Assembly: GCA_024762935.1 (NCBI GenBank)
Contig: JANTGK010000007.1
Span: forward strand, 1-44,429
Source: Candidatus Peregrinibacteria bacterium
GTDB lineage: Bacteria; Patescibacteriota; Gracilibacteria; CAIRYL01; GCA-016699755
Length of the DNA: 44,429 nt
Direction: 5' to 3'
A program made the position numbers and the translations under genes. Shown in pieces: positions 9,145-19,299 of this stretch; the first letter of the stretch is position 1; each line of letters begins with the position of its first letter. The notes below the pieces were generated by a model that saw nothing but the letters and a program-made list of their open reading frames with translations, was not told the DNA's origin and did no database searches.

Positions 9145-9182
9145 TTTGCTATATTATACAATAATAATAGTAATATAGCAAA
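9145..9182 (-). promoter_or_regulatory. Promoter of the LVIVD gene enclosed in a 12-bp inverted repeat
   Basis: On the minus strand TTGCTA (9181-9176), a 17-base spacer and a perfect TATAAT (9158-9153) form a good sigma-70-type promoter. The boxes lie inside a perfect inverted repeat: TTTGCTATATTA (9145-9156) and TAATATAGCAAA (9171-9182), separated by 14 bases. The arrangement suggests a repressor operator. The ATG is 40 bases after the -10 box. Confidence 0.7.
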
Positions 9183-9252
9183 TTTCTGAAGCAAAAAGGT
9201 GAAGCCTCTCCTATATGTATTCTTATTAATTGTATTATTCAAGTTTTTTTGT

Positions 9253-9294
9253 GAATTTCTACGTTCTGCATTCTCCATTCAACATTTGGCATTC
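9253..9294 (+). repeat. Heptamer repeat array A (NNNATTC, six units)
   Basis: Consecutive 7-bp units gaatttc, tacgttc, tgcattc, tccattc, aacattt and ggcattc lie just behind the sufB stop codon (9300). The same repeat type occurs at 21949-21997 and 22526-22560. Confidence 0.7.
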
Positions 9295-9299
9295 CGTTC

Positions 9300-10721
9300 T
9301 TATCCGACACTTCCTTCCATTTCGATTTCTATGAGACGATTCATTTCAACAGCATATTCCATTGGGAGTTCACGGGTAATGGGGTCTAAAAAACCATTCA
9401 CAAGAATAGACTGAGCTTGTTCTTGTGATATTCCTCTCGATTGAAGGTAAAAAAGATCATCAGGAGAGAGTCGCCCAACGCTTGCTTCGTGTGAAACAAA
9501 GGCAGAATCATCAGCAATATCTATATCAGGAACAGTATTATTTATCGAACCCTCGTCAAGAAGGAGTCCATCACATTCTGTATGAATACGACAATTTTTT
9601 GCACCATTTGCGACACGTACAATTCCCCGATATGTTGAAATGCCACCAGCCTTACTGAGACTTTTTGATACGACTTTACAGCTCGTATTGCTTCCAATAT
9701 GAAAAACTTTTGCCCCAGTGTCTTGATTTTGATCCTTATTGGCAAAAGCTATTCCAAGGTGGTCAGCACTGCTGCCTTCACCTTTTAAAATACTACATGG
9801 GTAAAGCATGGTTACTCCTGATCCCATATTTCCTCCGACCCATTCCATACGAGCATTTTTCTCAACAATAGCCCGTTTTGTGTTGAGATTGTAGGTGTCT
9901 TTTGACCAGTTCTCAACAGATGAGTATCGGAATTGGCTGTCCTTTCCAACAAATACTTCTACACAACCAGCATGGAGAGCATTTGTTCCGTATTTTGGCG
10001 CACTACACCCCTCAATATAGTGTCCTTTTGAGTTGTCCTCAATAATGAGCAGAGTATGTTCAAATTGACCCATCCCAGGAGCATTCATTCGGAAGTATGC
10101 CTGGAGCGGTTCATCGACTTCGACTCCTTTTGGAATCCATAAAAATGTCCCACCACTCCATACGGCTGCATGAAGGGCAGCAAATTTATGATCATGAATT
10201 GGGACGCATTTCATAAAATGTTTTCTGACGAGATCTGGATATTTTTGTACTGCTTCATCCATATCGAGAAATATCACTCCTTTGTCTTCCCAGTGCTGCT
10301 TTAATGAGTGGTAAACCGTGTCGCTTTCATATTGTGCTCCTGCTCCGGCAAGCATTTGTCTTTCCGCTTCTGGTATGCCGAGTTTTTCAAAAGTATTTTT
10401 AATATCTTCTGGGACTTCATCCCATTTTTTTGCATTTTTTGTATCTGCTGCACGAGCATAAAAACAAATCTCATGAAAAATGAGGGCAGAAAGATTTGGG
10501 CCCCACTTTGGCATGGGCATCTCTTGGAAGGTTTTAAATCCTTTGAGTCGGATATCGAGCATCCATTCGGGTTCATTTTTTTCTGATGATATTTGTCTGA
10601 TAAGGTCTTCTGAAAGCCCACGGGAGAATTTTTTCAGATATTCCGATGAGTTTGCTGTATCAAACGTCTCACGAGAGAGATCTGCAAATATTCCTTCTTT
10701 CGTTTTTGACTCTTCGCTCAT
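9300..10721 (-). CDS. sufB: Fe-S cluster assembly protein SufB
   Basis: The 473-residue protein matches full-length SufB, the scaffold subunit of the SufBC2D complex. Hallmarks are the N-terminal 'GLSEDLIRQIS...EPEWMLDIRLKGF', the beta-helix core ('ALHAAVWSGGTFLWIPKGV', 'HYIEGCSAPKYG', 'LHAGCVEVFV'), the proposed cluster-site region 'IHTECDGLLLDE' with a conserved cysteine, 'FVSHEASVGRLS' with the conserved His-Glu, and the C-terminal 'DDLFYLQSRGIS'. It is transcribed from its own promoter, divergent from the gene at 10820. It is separated from both sufC and sufD, unlike the usual sufBCDS operon. Heptamer array A follows directly. Confidence 0.97.
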   Translation of the reverse strand: MSEESKTKEGIFADLSRETFDTANSSEYLKKFSRGLSEDLIRQISSEKNEPEWMLDIRLKGFKTFQEMPMPKWGPNLSALIFHEICFYARAADTKNAKKWDEVPEDIKNTFEKLGIPEAERQMLAGAGAQYESDTVYHSLKQHWEDKGVIFLDMDEAVQKYPDLVRKHFMKCVPIHDHKFAALHAAVWSGGTFLWIPKGVEVDEPLQAYFRMNAPGMGQFEHTLLIIEDNSKGHYIEGCSAPKYGTNALHAGCVEVFVGKDSQFRYSSVENWSKDTYNLNTKRAIVEKNARMEWVGGNMGSGVTMLYPCSILKGEGSSADHLGIAFANKDQNQDTGAKVFHIGSNTSCKVVSKSLSKAGGISTYRGIVRVANGAKNCRIHTECDGLLLDEGSINNTVPDIDIADDSAFVSHEASVGRLSPDDLFYLQSRGISQEQAQSILVNGFLDPITRELPMEYAVEMNRLIEIEMEGSVG

Positions 10722-10754
10722 GTGTAAAAAATGGTATTGATAGTTTCTCTCAAA

Positions 10755-10782
10755 ATTCTATCCTTTTCTTTCTTTTTGGCAA
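10755..10782 (-). promoter_or_regulatory. sufB promoter
   Basis: On the minus strand TTGCCA (10782-10777) and TAGAAT (10760-10755) are separated by 16 bases. The transcript would start about 25 bases before the sufB ATG. Confidence 0.55.
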
Positions 10783-10819
10783 ATAATTTGTTAAAATAAA
10801 ATGATATCAAAAATAAAAA

Positions 10820-11143
10820 ATGGAATACAAAAAAAATTACACTTTTGTACAGAAAAATGGTGCTCAGTGGAAATCAATTCTTGGAAGGATGTATAATGAA
10901 GAAGAGAAAAAATTTCCAAATCTGCAAAAGGCAATGACGGTCGGGGTAGATAAGGAGTTTCGGAAATACATTGTCGAAGGAACCAGTGCAGAAGGGTGGC
11001 ACTTTACACACTTACAAATGGCACTTGAGGCAATTTTTGTGACAAAATTTTTAAAGGAAAGTCCAAGTAAATATGATCGTATTGAGATTTCCGAATTAAA
11101 AAGGGAGCTCAACTCAGAGTTTCGATATTTGAAAAATACATGA
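10820..11143 (+). CDS. Hypothetical cytosolic protein (107 aa)
   Basis: I do not recognise this family. It is a soluble, mixed-charge protein with no signal peptide or membrane segment. A conserved-looking block 'GTSAEGWHFTHLQMALEAIFVTKFLKE' suggests an alpha-helical domain. The ATG is preceded by an A-rich leader without a clear ribosome binding site. The stop overlaps the next start as ATGA (11140-11143), so it is the first gene of a coupled three-gene operon with a single-pass membrane protein and a CPBP protease. Confidence 0.7.
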   Translation: MEYKKNYTFVQKNGAQWKSILGRMYNEEEKKFPNLQKAMTVGVDKEFRKYIVEGTSAEGWHFTHLQMALEAIFVTKFLKESPSKYDRIEISELKRELNSEFRYLKNT

Positions 11144-11499
11144 ATTATATTATTTTTCTCTCTGTTGGGATGTTTGTGGCACTCTTTCTTGTTGTATCCT
11201 CACATTTTGGGGTTCCGCCAAAGAGTTATGAAGACTTTAGTCCAAAAAAAGTAGCAGCTGTTATTCGGGCTGAGCATCGACAAAATGTCATGATTGCTCA
11301 GCAAAAATATGATTTTGAGGTACGACCATCTCAAATTGCTGAGAACCCTGATGCTTCTCAGCCTATTCTTCCGGCAAGTAATCCAGAAGATACAAGCGAC
11401 AAAAAACAACCGCATGAAAAAACAGGACTGTTTTCTTCGAATGGATTTGTGCAGCTCATAAAAGAGACCGCTGATCGACTTTTTTCTCAGGACAAATGA
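11140..11499 (+). CDS. Small single-pass membrane protein (119 aa)
   Basis: Residues 2-24 form one hydrophobic helix ('NYIIFLSVGMFVALFLVVSSHF'-like), either an anchor or an uncleaved signal. The rest is a polar, Pro/Glu/Lys-rich tail with a helical stretch near the end ('GFVQLIKETADRLFSQ'). No family is recognised. It overlaps both neighbours by ATGA, so its product probably works with the CPBP protease, perhaps as a substrate, partner or adaptor. That role is inferred from context only. Confidence 0.7.
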   Translation: MNYIIFLSVGMFVALFLVVSSHFGVPPKSYEDFSPKKVAAVIRAEHRQNVMIAQQKYDFEVRPSQIAENPDASQPILPASNPEDTSDKKQPHEKTGLFSSNGFVQLIKETADRLFSQDK

Positions 11500-12488
11500 A
11501 TGACAAAACAAGAGTTTTTCTGAAAAAACAAATACAATCCTTCTTATTTCGTGTACAACATTTTTTTACTGATCCATTTTACAAAAAAGGAGTTATTTCT
11601 GAAGTTCCATGGACTGCTCAAGATGGGGTGAAAGTCATTCTTTTTTCTACAGTTCTTTTTACTCTTATTGTTTTTGGAGGGTTCTTTTTCGGTGCATTTC
11701 TTATTGATGCTGGTTATATTCCTGTGCCAGATACTCTCGATGATTTGGGGCTGAGTATGTCGGGCAGCGAGGCAATTGATATGGGTATTTTTACCGGGTT
11801 TGATATTATGTCTCTCCTTCTTCTCGACCATTTTTCTTTTCTCATTACCGCAGGAATTGTCCTTCAGGTTCTGCTCCAGATATTCATGCTCGTTGTCTAC
11901 TCTCGATGGAAATATGGAGCAAAGCTTTCTCATTTTGGGTTTCGAAAACTTCCTGCAAAAATGCTGCTGGGTATGGTCTTTGGTCTGTTTGTGTTAAGTA
12001 TCTTGATTCAAAATGGATACCTTTCATTCGTGGGGATCCTTGGGATAGAAAATGCCCAGCAGAATGGGGGAGCAGAACAACTTGTTGCTGATGGGATGGT
12101 TCCTCTTCCGATTCTTTTTCTTTTTGCTGGTGTTGCTGCTCCTGTTTTAGAAGAAATAATTTTTCGTGGCTTCTTTTTAGCTGGTGCCGTTCGTCGTTCA
12201 GGTACTCTCACAGCACTTATTGCTTCGGCTCTCTTTTTTGCTTTTGCTCATATGAACCCTTCCATATTTATGCCAAGTATTGGTGCAGAAGGTTTAACAT
12301 ATACTTTACCGGCAATGTCTGAAGTCATTTCTACATTTATTCTCATGCCGATTTATTTTATGCTCGGAATACTTTTGGGCTTTGCCTTTCTTCGATCTAA
12401 TTCATTGTATCCGGGAATCACCTTTCATATGATTAATAATAACGCGGCGCTTATACTGCTTCTTATGCATCTCAATCAGATTCAATAG
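11496..12488 (+). CDS. CPBP (CAAX protease/Abi) family intramembrane metalloprotease
   Basis: A 330-residue polytopic membrane protein with about seven or eight hydrophobic helices. The CPBP motifs are visible: motif 1 'EEIIFRGFFLAGAVRR' (EExxxR), motif 2 'FAFAHM' with its histidine, and motif 3 'ITFHMINNNAA' (HxxxN). Such enzymes are glutamate/histidine intramembrane proteases, related to Rce1. Bacterial copies act in maturation of prenylated or small peptides, in bacteriocin immunity, or in signalling, so the substrate cannot be told. Translationally coupled to the gene before it (ATGA at 11496). A weak hairpin follows at 12512-12536. Confidence 0.9.
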   Translation: MNDKTRVFLKKQIQSFLFRVQHFFTDPFYKKGVISEVPWTAQDGVKVILFSTVLFTLIVFGGFFFGAFLIDAGYIPVPDTLDDLGLSMSGSEAIDMGIFTGFDIMSLLLLDHFSFLITAGIVLQVLLQIFMLVVYSRWKYGAKLSHFGFRKLPAKMLLGMVFGLFVLSILIQNGYLSFVGILGIENAQQNGGAEQLVADGMVPLPILFLFAGVAAPVLEEIIFRGFFLAGAVRRSGTLTALIASALFFAFAHMNPSIFMPSIGAEGLTYTLPAMSEVISTFILMPIYFMLGILLGFAFLRSNSLYPGITFHMINNNAALILLLMHLNQIQ

Positions 12489-12764
12489 CGAGTATAAAAT
12501 TGTAAAATGGAAGAGAAAAAAAGTAATTTCTCTTTTGAGTACCCAACTTTTTTTGAGTGGGTCTTTGTGCGGAGCTTTGCCTTCTTACCAGTAAGAGGGG
12601 TATTGAAAGCGAGTAGGTTATAAGGGTTTCGATCTCAGTCTCGTTTCTTTAGTATTTTTAGTAATCCATCCTTTTTCTCAAAATATAAAATTTCGAAGAA
12701 AAGAGAATACTTTTTGTATTTTTTCTTTATTTGTGGTGTAAGGCTCTCCTTTTTTCATTTTTAT
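12489..12764 (+). other. Non-coding stretch with two hairpins
   Basis: No convincing gene. A likely weak terminator of the CPBP operon is AGAGAAA (12512-12518) pairing with TTTCTCT (12527-12533), followed by TTTT. Further on GAAAGCGAG (12605-12613) pairs with CTCGTTTC (12640-12647), with one bulge, around a 26-base loop, then runs into T-rich sequence. This could be a small RNA or the leader of the gene at 12765. It does not fold as a tRNA by eye. Confidence 0.4.
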
Positions 12765-13049
12765 ATGAGTAATTTAGAATCGATTAGTGCTTATTACAGA
12801 CATGATGATTACCCTTCTCCTTATGAGTCTCAATGCGCAAAAGATATTGGATGCTTGATTGCAATGGGAGGAAGACATAATATTCAAGTACAAGTGGTTC
12901 CTGCTGGCACAAATGGAGAACCACTTCCTGTTCTGATTATTGACAGTGCCGCCGTCGAAAATTATGTCGTTACTGGTGCACGAGAAAGAATGCAAGAGAT
13001 TCTTGTATCCCTCCTTCAGCAAGGGGTAAAAGTAAAGGACTTTTCTTAA
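12765..13049 (+). CDS. Hypothetical protein (94 aa)
   Basis: A small soluble protein starting MSNLESIS. The frame extends upstream to a TTG at 12714, but that segment is Phe-rich and reads like non-coding DNA, so I take the ATG at 12765. The C-terminal part 'VLIIDSAAVENYVVTGARERMQEILVSLLQQGVKV' looks like a beta-strand followed by helices. No known family. It is convergent with sufC, whose stop is 12 bp away, and no obvious ribosome binding site is present. Confidence 0.6.
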   Translation: MSNLESISAYYRHDDYPSPYESQCAKDIGCLIAMGGRHNIQVQVVPAGTNGEPLPVLIIDSAAVENYVVTGARERMQEILVSLLQQGVKVKDFS

Positions 13050-13061
13050 AAATTCTTATTA

Positions 13062-13835
13062 TTATGAACTGTACCCTTTTTCTTCGATTTCTTGTGCAAG
13101 AGTAAAGTCTCCAGTTTTTTGAATTTTTCCTTCTGAAAAAAGGTGCACTTTATCGGGAGTGATATATTCAAGAATTCTTGGATAGTGTGTAATAAGAATG
13201 ACTCCCATATTTGTTTCATTTTTAAGGGCGTTCACCCTTTCACATACAACCTTTAGGGCATCAACATCGAGGCCGGAATCGAGTTCATCGAGAAAGACAA
13301 ATTTTGGTTGTAAAAGTTCCATTTGTAATATTTCCGACTTCTTCTTTTCACCTCCAGAGAATCCTTCGTTTACATTGCGTTCAAGGAATTTCTTTGGGAG
13401 AGAAACATCGGGAATCTTCTCTTCTATTTTTTTTCGGAATTTTACGGGTGATATCTGTTTTCTGAGCATCTTGTCTTTTCGAGCTTCTTGCAATGATTTA
13501 TCTGCTTTATGAAGAATTTTACCCTGATGAATGGTCTGGAGAAAATGCCGAAAATTCACACCTGAAATTTCTCGCGGTTGTTGAAAGACTAAAAAAAGTC
13601 CTTGCTGTACTCGCTCTTCTGGGGTTTCACTCAAGATGTTTTTTCCTTCTAGTTCTATTTTTCCCTCCGTTACTTGATAGCTCGGGTGCCCAGCAATCAC
13701 CTTTGCGAGTGTCGATTTTCCTGATCCATTTGGCCCCATAATGGCATGGACTTCACCGGGTTGTACTTCAAGCGTAACTCCTTTGAGAATTTCTGTATCT
13801 TCAAAATTTGCGTGGAGGTTTTTAATAGTGAGCAT
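13062..13835 (-). CDS. sufC: Fe-S cluster assembly ATPase SufC
   Basis: The 257-residue ABC-type ATPase energises the SufBCD scaffold. Walker A is 'GPNGSGKST', followed by the Q-loop 'VFQQPREISGVN', the signature 'FSGGEKKKSEILQ' (SufC-type), Walker B 'FVFLDELDSGLDVDAL', and the switch histidine in 'ILITHYPRILEYI'. Its start codon overlaps the gatB stop (TAATG), so it is translated after gatB rather than with sufB and sufD. Length is normal for the family. Confidence 0.97.
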   Translation of the reverse strand: MLTIKNLHANFEDTEILKGVTLEVQPGEVHAIMGPNGSGKSTLAKVIAGHPSYQVTEGKIELEGKNILSETPEERVQQGLFLVFQQPREISGVNFRHFLQTIHQGKILHKADKSLQEARKDKMLRKQISPVKFRKKIEEKIPDVSLPKKFLERNVNEGFSGGEKKKSEILQMELLQPKFVFLDELDSGLDVDALKVVCERVNALKNETNMGVILITHYPRILEYITPDKVHLFSEGKIQKTGDFTLAQEIEEKGYSS

Positions 13836-15265
13836 TATTTTCCTAAAATATTTCGAAGTATTTCATTTGCCATTTGTGGATTTGCTTGTCCTCTGGATTT
13901 TTTCATGACCTGCCCTACTAGTGCCCCAAGCACCTTTTCTTTCCCCCCCTTAAAGTCTTCGACCATCTGTGGGTTTTCACTGAGAACTTCTTGGCATATT
14001 TTTTCTATTTCACCAGTGTCAGAAACCTGTTCAAGCCCTTTTTCCTGGATGAGTTTTTCAATATCTTTGCCCGTCTCAAGGAGCTCTGGAAAAATCTCTT
14101 TTCCAATTTTTCCAGAAATAGTGCCTTTTTCAATTAATTGAACCATTTTTCCAAGGTTTTGAGGTGTGAGAACACAATTCATGGGAGATATATCTTCTCG
14201 CTCGTTGAGAGCAGCAAGAAAATCTCCGAGTATCCAGTTTGCGGTTTTTTTTGGGTTCTGAGAGGTTTCAGCGGCAATTTCAAAATATTGAGTAAGCTCT
14301 GGATCACCGGACAGAATTTCTGCTGTGCTCCATGAGATTTTATATTGTTTCACAAATCGTTCGAGTTTTGCTGCCGGAAGTTCTGGCACACTTTCTTGTA
14401 ACGTTTGTATTCCTTCATCTGTAAAAGTTGTAGGAGGAAGATCTGGTTCTGGAAAATACCGATAATCTGCTGCTTCTTCTTTACTTCTCTGCGAGAGAGA
14501 AACTTCTTTTATAACATCCCACCCACGAGTTTCTTGATCAATTTTTCCTCCTTTTTCAAGGATTTCTTTTTGTCTCTTTATTTCTGCTCGGACTGCTTTT
14601 TCAATATTAGTAAAACTATTCATATTTTTCAGTTCTGTTTTTGTCCCAAATTCTTTTTGTCCTTTTGGACGGAGAGATACATTTACATCACACCGCATCA
14701 TTCCTTTCTCCATATCTGCATATGAACTTCCTACTGTTCTGAGTATTTTTTGAAGTTCTTTTAAAAAGGGGACAATCTCTTCGGGGCTTCGAAAATCAGC
14801 TTCTGTCACCATTTCCATAAGAGGAGATCCGGCACGATTTAGATCTACAAGGCTCATACCTCCTTCGTGGACAAGTTTTCCAGCATCGTTTTCAAGATGA
14901 AGGCGATTCATCCGAATAGATTTTTTTTCTTCGCCAACAAAAAATTCAACATAACCTCCTTCAGAAATGGGCTCATCAAATTGTGAAATTTGGTATCCTG
15001 CGGGAAGATCAGGATAAAAATAGCTTTTTCTATCAAACTTTGAAAAGTGAGGGATCTCGCAATGAAGAGCAAGGGCTGTTTTTGCACCCAATATCACTGC
15101 TTGAGAGTTTATAACAGGGAGTGTTCCGGGAAATCCTGTACATACCGGGCAGGTATGAGTATTTGGTTCTGCTCCAAAAGTATCATTGCTGCAATTGCAA
15201 AACATTTTTGTTTCCGTTTTAATTCGGGCGTGTATTTCAAGCCCAGCAACCATTTCCCATTCCAT
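13835..15265 (-). CDS. gatB: Asp/Glu-tRNA amidotransferase subunit B (GatB)
   Basis: GatB is the kinase/tRNA-binding subunit of GatCAB, which converts misacylated Glu-tRNA(Gln) or Asp-tRNA(Asn). The 476-residue length is normal. The N-terminal 'MVAGLEIHARIKTETKMFCNC...CPVCTGFPGTLP' carries the zinc-type cysteines, and 'RSPEEIVPFLKELQKILR' and 'GTKTELKNMNSF' are family signatures. The C-terminal YqeY/GatB tail is 'KKSRGQANPQMANEILRNIL'. gatA and gatC are not in the window. Stop and sufC start overlap by one base. Confidence 0.97.
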   Translation of the reverse strand: MEWEMVAGLEIHARIKTETKMFCNCSNDTFGAEPNTHTCPVCTGFPGTLPVINSQAVILGAKTALALHCEIPHFSKFDRKSYFYPDLPAGYQISQFDEPISEGGYVEFFVGEEKKSIRMNRLHLENDAGKLVHEGGMSLVDLNRAGSPLMEMVTEADFRSPEEIVPFLKELQKILRTVGSSYADMEKGMMRCDVNVSLRPKGQKEFGTKTELKNMNSFTNIEKAVRAEIKRQKEILEKGGKIDQETRGWDVIKEVSLSQRSKEEAADYRYFPEPDLPPTTFTDEGIQTLQESVPELPAAKLERFVKQYKISWSTAEILSGDPELTQYFEIAAETSQNPKKTANWILGDFLAALNEREDISPMNCVLTPQNLGKMVQLIEKGTISGKIGKEIFPELLETGKDIEKLIQEKGLEQVSDTGEIEKICQEVLSENPQMVEDFKGGKEKVLGALVGQVMKKSRGQANPQMANEILRNILGK

Positions 15266-15286
15266 AAGTTTGTTTAAATTGCGTGT

Positions 15287-15315
15287 ATTTTGGCAAATTA
15301 TATTGTTTTTATCAA
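15287..15315 (-). promoter_or_regulatory. gatB-sufC promoter
   Basis: On the minus strand TTGATA (15315-15310), 17 bases, then CAAAAT (15292-15287); the ATG follows after 21 bases. The -10 hexamer is the same CAAAAT seen at the L16 and ATPase promoters. The element from TTGATA through the spacer closely resembles that before the gene at 19119. Confidence 0.55.
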
Positions 15316-15465
15316 TAATTCATTTCCTGATTTTTTTCTAATTTTACTGAGGTTTTGCACAGATTGTGTTCCAGTAATTCCCAGAGAGGAAAAAAGAATT
15401 TTCTCCAATTCGGTCTTTCTCTTCTTCTGCTTTTCTGCCATACTTCTGCTGATAATTCTTTATAA

Positions 15466-17472
<2,007 letters not shown>

Positions 17473-17478
17473 GAAGAT

Positions 17479-19119
17479 TTAGATAAAGTCTTCTTTCCCT
17501 TCGTAGTAATCGATTTTACCCTTTCCGTTGTAGCTCGTATTGTCTTGTATCGAAATATACCGTATAACTTCTCTTTTTTCTTGGTTTAGTGTTTCCTCTT
17601 GATGTGTTTCTTTTCGTACTTTTATGAGTTTTGGTTTTTTTGTATCTGTGAGAATAAAAAGTGAATTCGGGTCACCGAGTTTTTTGTAGAGCCTATTTTC
17701 TTGATTTGCTTCGTGGAAGTCAGGTGTAACACTATAGAAAACACTTTCATTTCTATCTCTGTAGAAGATACGTCCTCCTAACTCCTTATTGTTTACTACT
17801 ATTGAAGAGTCCTCTTGTAATGTGCGAAGATCAGTATTCTGCTTCTCTTTCAGAAACTGAATATCATTTGCAATCTCGTTTCCATGAATATCTCTGATTT
17901 TTTTTATATACTTGTCAAAATGGGGTGGGTTTTGATTCCTTTCTTCTTGTCTCCATTCCTCTGTATTCTGAATGTATGTATTAAATATTTTTAGTGCATG
18001 AACTGTATCTCCCGGATTGTTAAAATTTATTTTTAGAATTTCTTCTCTCTTTTTTTCAGCTGAATCACGTGCTTGAGAAAGGGGATGACTATAACTTTCT
18101 GCTATTTTTTTGAGAGTGCTGAGGGCAAATTCTTTATACTCATTAATATATTCGGGATTTTTTTCAAGAGTGTCTCGCAGAAAGATTACTTTTTGTTCAA
18201 GATTTTTTTGTTTTTCTTCAAAGGTGGAAGGTGGAGAAATTGTTTCTTGAATCTCATTCGACATCTCGGTAAGTTTTGTTACAAGTCTTCCAATGGCAAC
18301 TCCATCAAGTATGACATTTCTTCTGCTCACTTTTTGTATAGCTGCTTTTGTCTTGGGCCCCACAATTCCATCTGCCGGACCAGGGTCAGGAAAAATATCA
18401 GGATATCTTTCATGTAAAAGAGAAAGTCCTTTTTGAGTATTCGTGGCAATTTCTTTTCTTTGTTCGGGAGTACCCCAATCAGAAATATCCTTTCTTTCTA
18501 CAATGTTGAGTGATTGTATTACGGAGTCTATCCTCTCTTTCTTTATTTCATTGGGGCTGAGGAATATTTTTTGTACTTCCTCTGGCATCTTTTTTGCTTC
18601 ACCAAACTGAGGTATTTCCTGCTTTTTTTGAGAAGGTGATATTTGCTCTTTGATAGTATTTTGTACTCCACTGAGTGATGCAATAAGATTGATAATGGCA
18701 TTGGAGTCAATTTCTTGATTTCCATAATTTACTCGGGCGAGTGCTGCTTTCGTTTTTTTCCCAACAATACCATCAATTGGTCCTGGGTCACTGTACTGTG
18801 GAGGTGACTCTTTATGGAGTACCTTCAGAGCTCTTTGAAGAACAGTATTTTTTTGTATTCCCCATTGCTCGGGCGGAATACTGTACGGTGGTTGCAGTTG
18901 TTGAATTAGGAGGTCTATTTTTAATATTTCTGCCCGTTCTGGAGCGTTTTCTACAAATATTGGGAGTGCTTCTGTGTTTGTATTTTTTGAGGTTGGTTTT
19001 GGTGGTACTACGAATATCTCAGATGTTCCTTCAGGAGTTGTGGATGAATCTGGAATTTCTTTAAAAATTCTTCTCTGCTCCCCGAAGAGTGAGTATATGT
19101 TTTGTATATGAGTTTTCAT
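17479..19119 (-). CDS. Protein with two peptidoglycan-binding-like repeats
   Basis: The 546-residue protein has two similar segments of about 90 residues. Each contains an 'LQxALxxLHxE...PDPGPxDGIVGxKTKAAL' block, the hallmark of PG_binding_1-type domains (about residues 70-150 and 200-290). The middle is helical and charged. The C-terminus ('YRDRNESVFYSVTPDF...YYEGKEDFI') is unrecognised. No signal peptide or membrane helix is visible, which is odd for a wall-binding protein; it may be exported by another route or have a non-wall role. Related multidomain proteins are common in Candidate Phyla Radiation genomes. Convergent with gyrB. Confidence 0.7.
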   Translation of the reverse strand: MKTHIQNIYSLFGEQRRIFKEIPDSSTTPEGTSEIFVVPPKPTSKNTNTEALPIFVENAPERAEILKIDLLIQQLQPPYSIPPEQWGIQKNTVLQRALKVLHKESPPQYSDPGPIDGIVGKKTKAALARVNYGNQEIDSNAIINLIASLSGVQNTIKEQISPSQKKQEIPQFGEAKKMPEEVQKIFLSPNEIKKERIDSVIQSLNIVERKDISDWGTPEQRKEIATNTQKGLSLLHERYPDIFPDPGPADGIVGPKTKAAIQKVSRRNVILDGVAIGRLVTKLTEMSNEIQETISPPSTFEEKQKNLEQKVIFLRDTLEKNPEYINEYKEFALSTLKKIAESYSHPLSQARDSAEKKREEILKINFNNPGDTVHALKIFNTYIQNTEEWRQEERNQNPPHFDKYIKKIRDIHGNEIANDIQFLKEKQNTDLRTLQEDSSIVVNNKELGGRIFYRDRNESVFYSVTPDFHEANQENRLYKKLGDPNSLFILTDTKKPKLIKVRKETHQEETLNQEKREVIRYISIQDNTSYNGKGKIDYYEGKEDFI

Positions 19120-19125
19120 CCTACT

Positions 19126-19154
19126 ATTATCGCATAATATATGGTTTTTATCAA
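19126..19154 (-). promoter_or_regulatory. Promoter of the gene starting at 19119, probably leaderless
   Basis: On the minus strand TTGATA (19154-19149), a 17-base spacer, and GATAAT (19131-19126). Only six bases separate the -10 box from the ATG, so transcription would begin at or next to the start codon. Confidence 0.6.
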
Positions 19155-19196
19155 TAGGTGTAGCCTCAAAATCTCCCCCTAACCCCCTCCAATAGA

Positions 19197-19221
19197 TGCT
19201 TCAGGGTTGCACCCTGAAGCA
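19197..19221 (+). repeat. REP-like hairpin 1, upstream of the transposase
   Basis: TGCTTCAGGGT (19197-19207) pairs perfectly with ACCCTGAAGCA (19211-19221) around TGC. The same stem occurs in opposite orientation at 19840-19860, and a variant stem at 19895-19919. Confidence 0.75.
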
Positions 19222-19299
19222 AATGATACGAGGTAAAGCAAAATAACTTGTACAGAAACAATCTACAATGTTAGATTTATCAGCTATTTTTAATATTCC

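Noticed and set aside
12600-12660. tRNA-like look of the stretch with GGTTTCGATCTC
   Set aside because: No acceptor stem or anticodon arm can be drawn; only one long stem with a bulge is seen.
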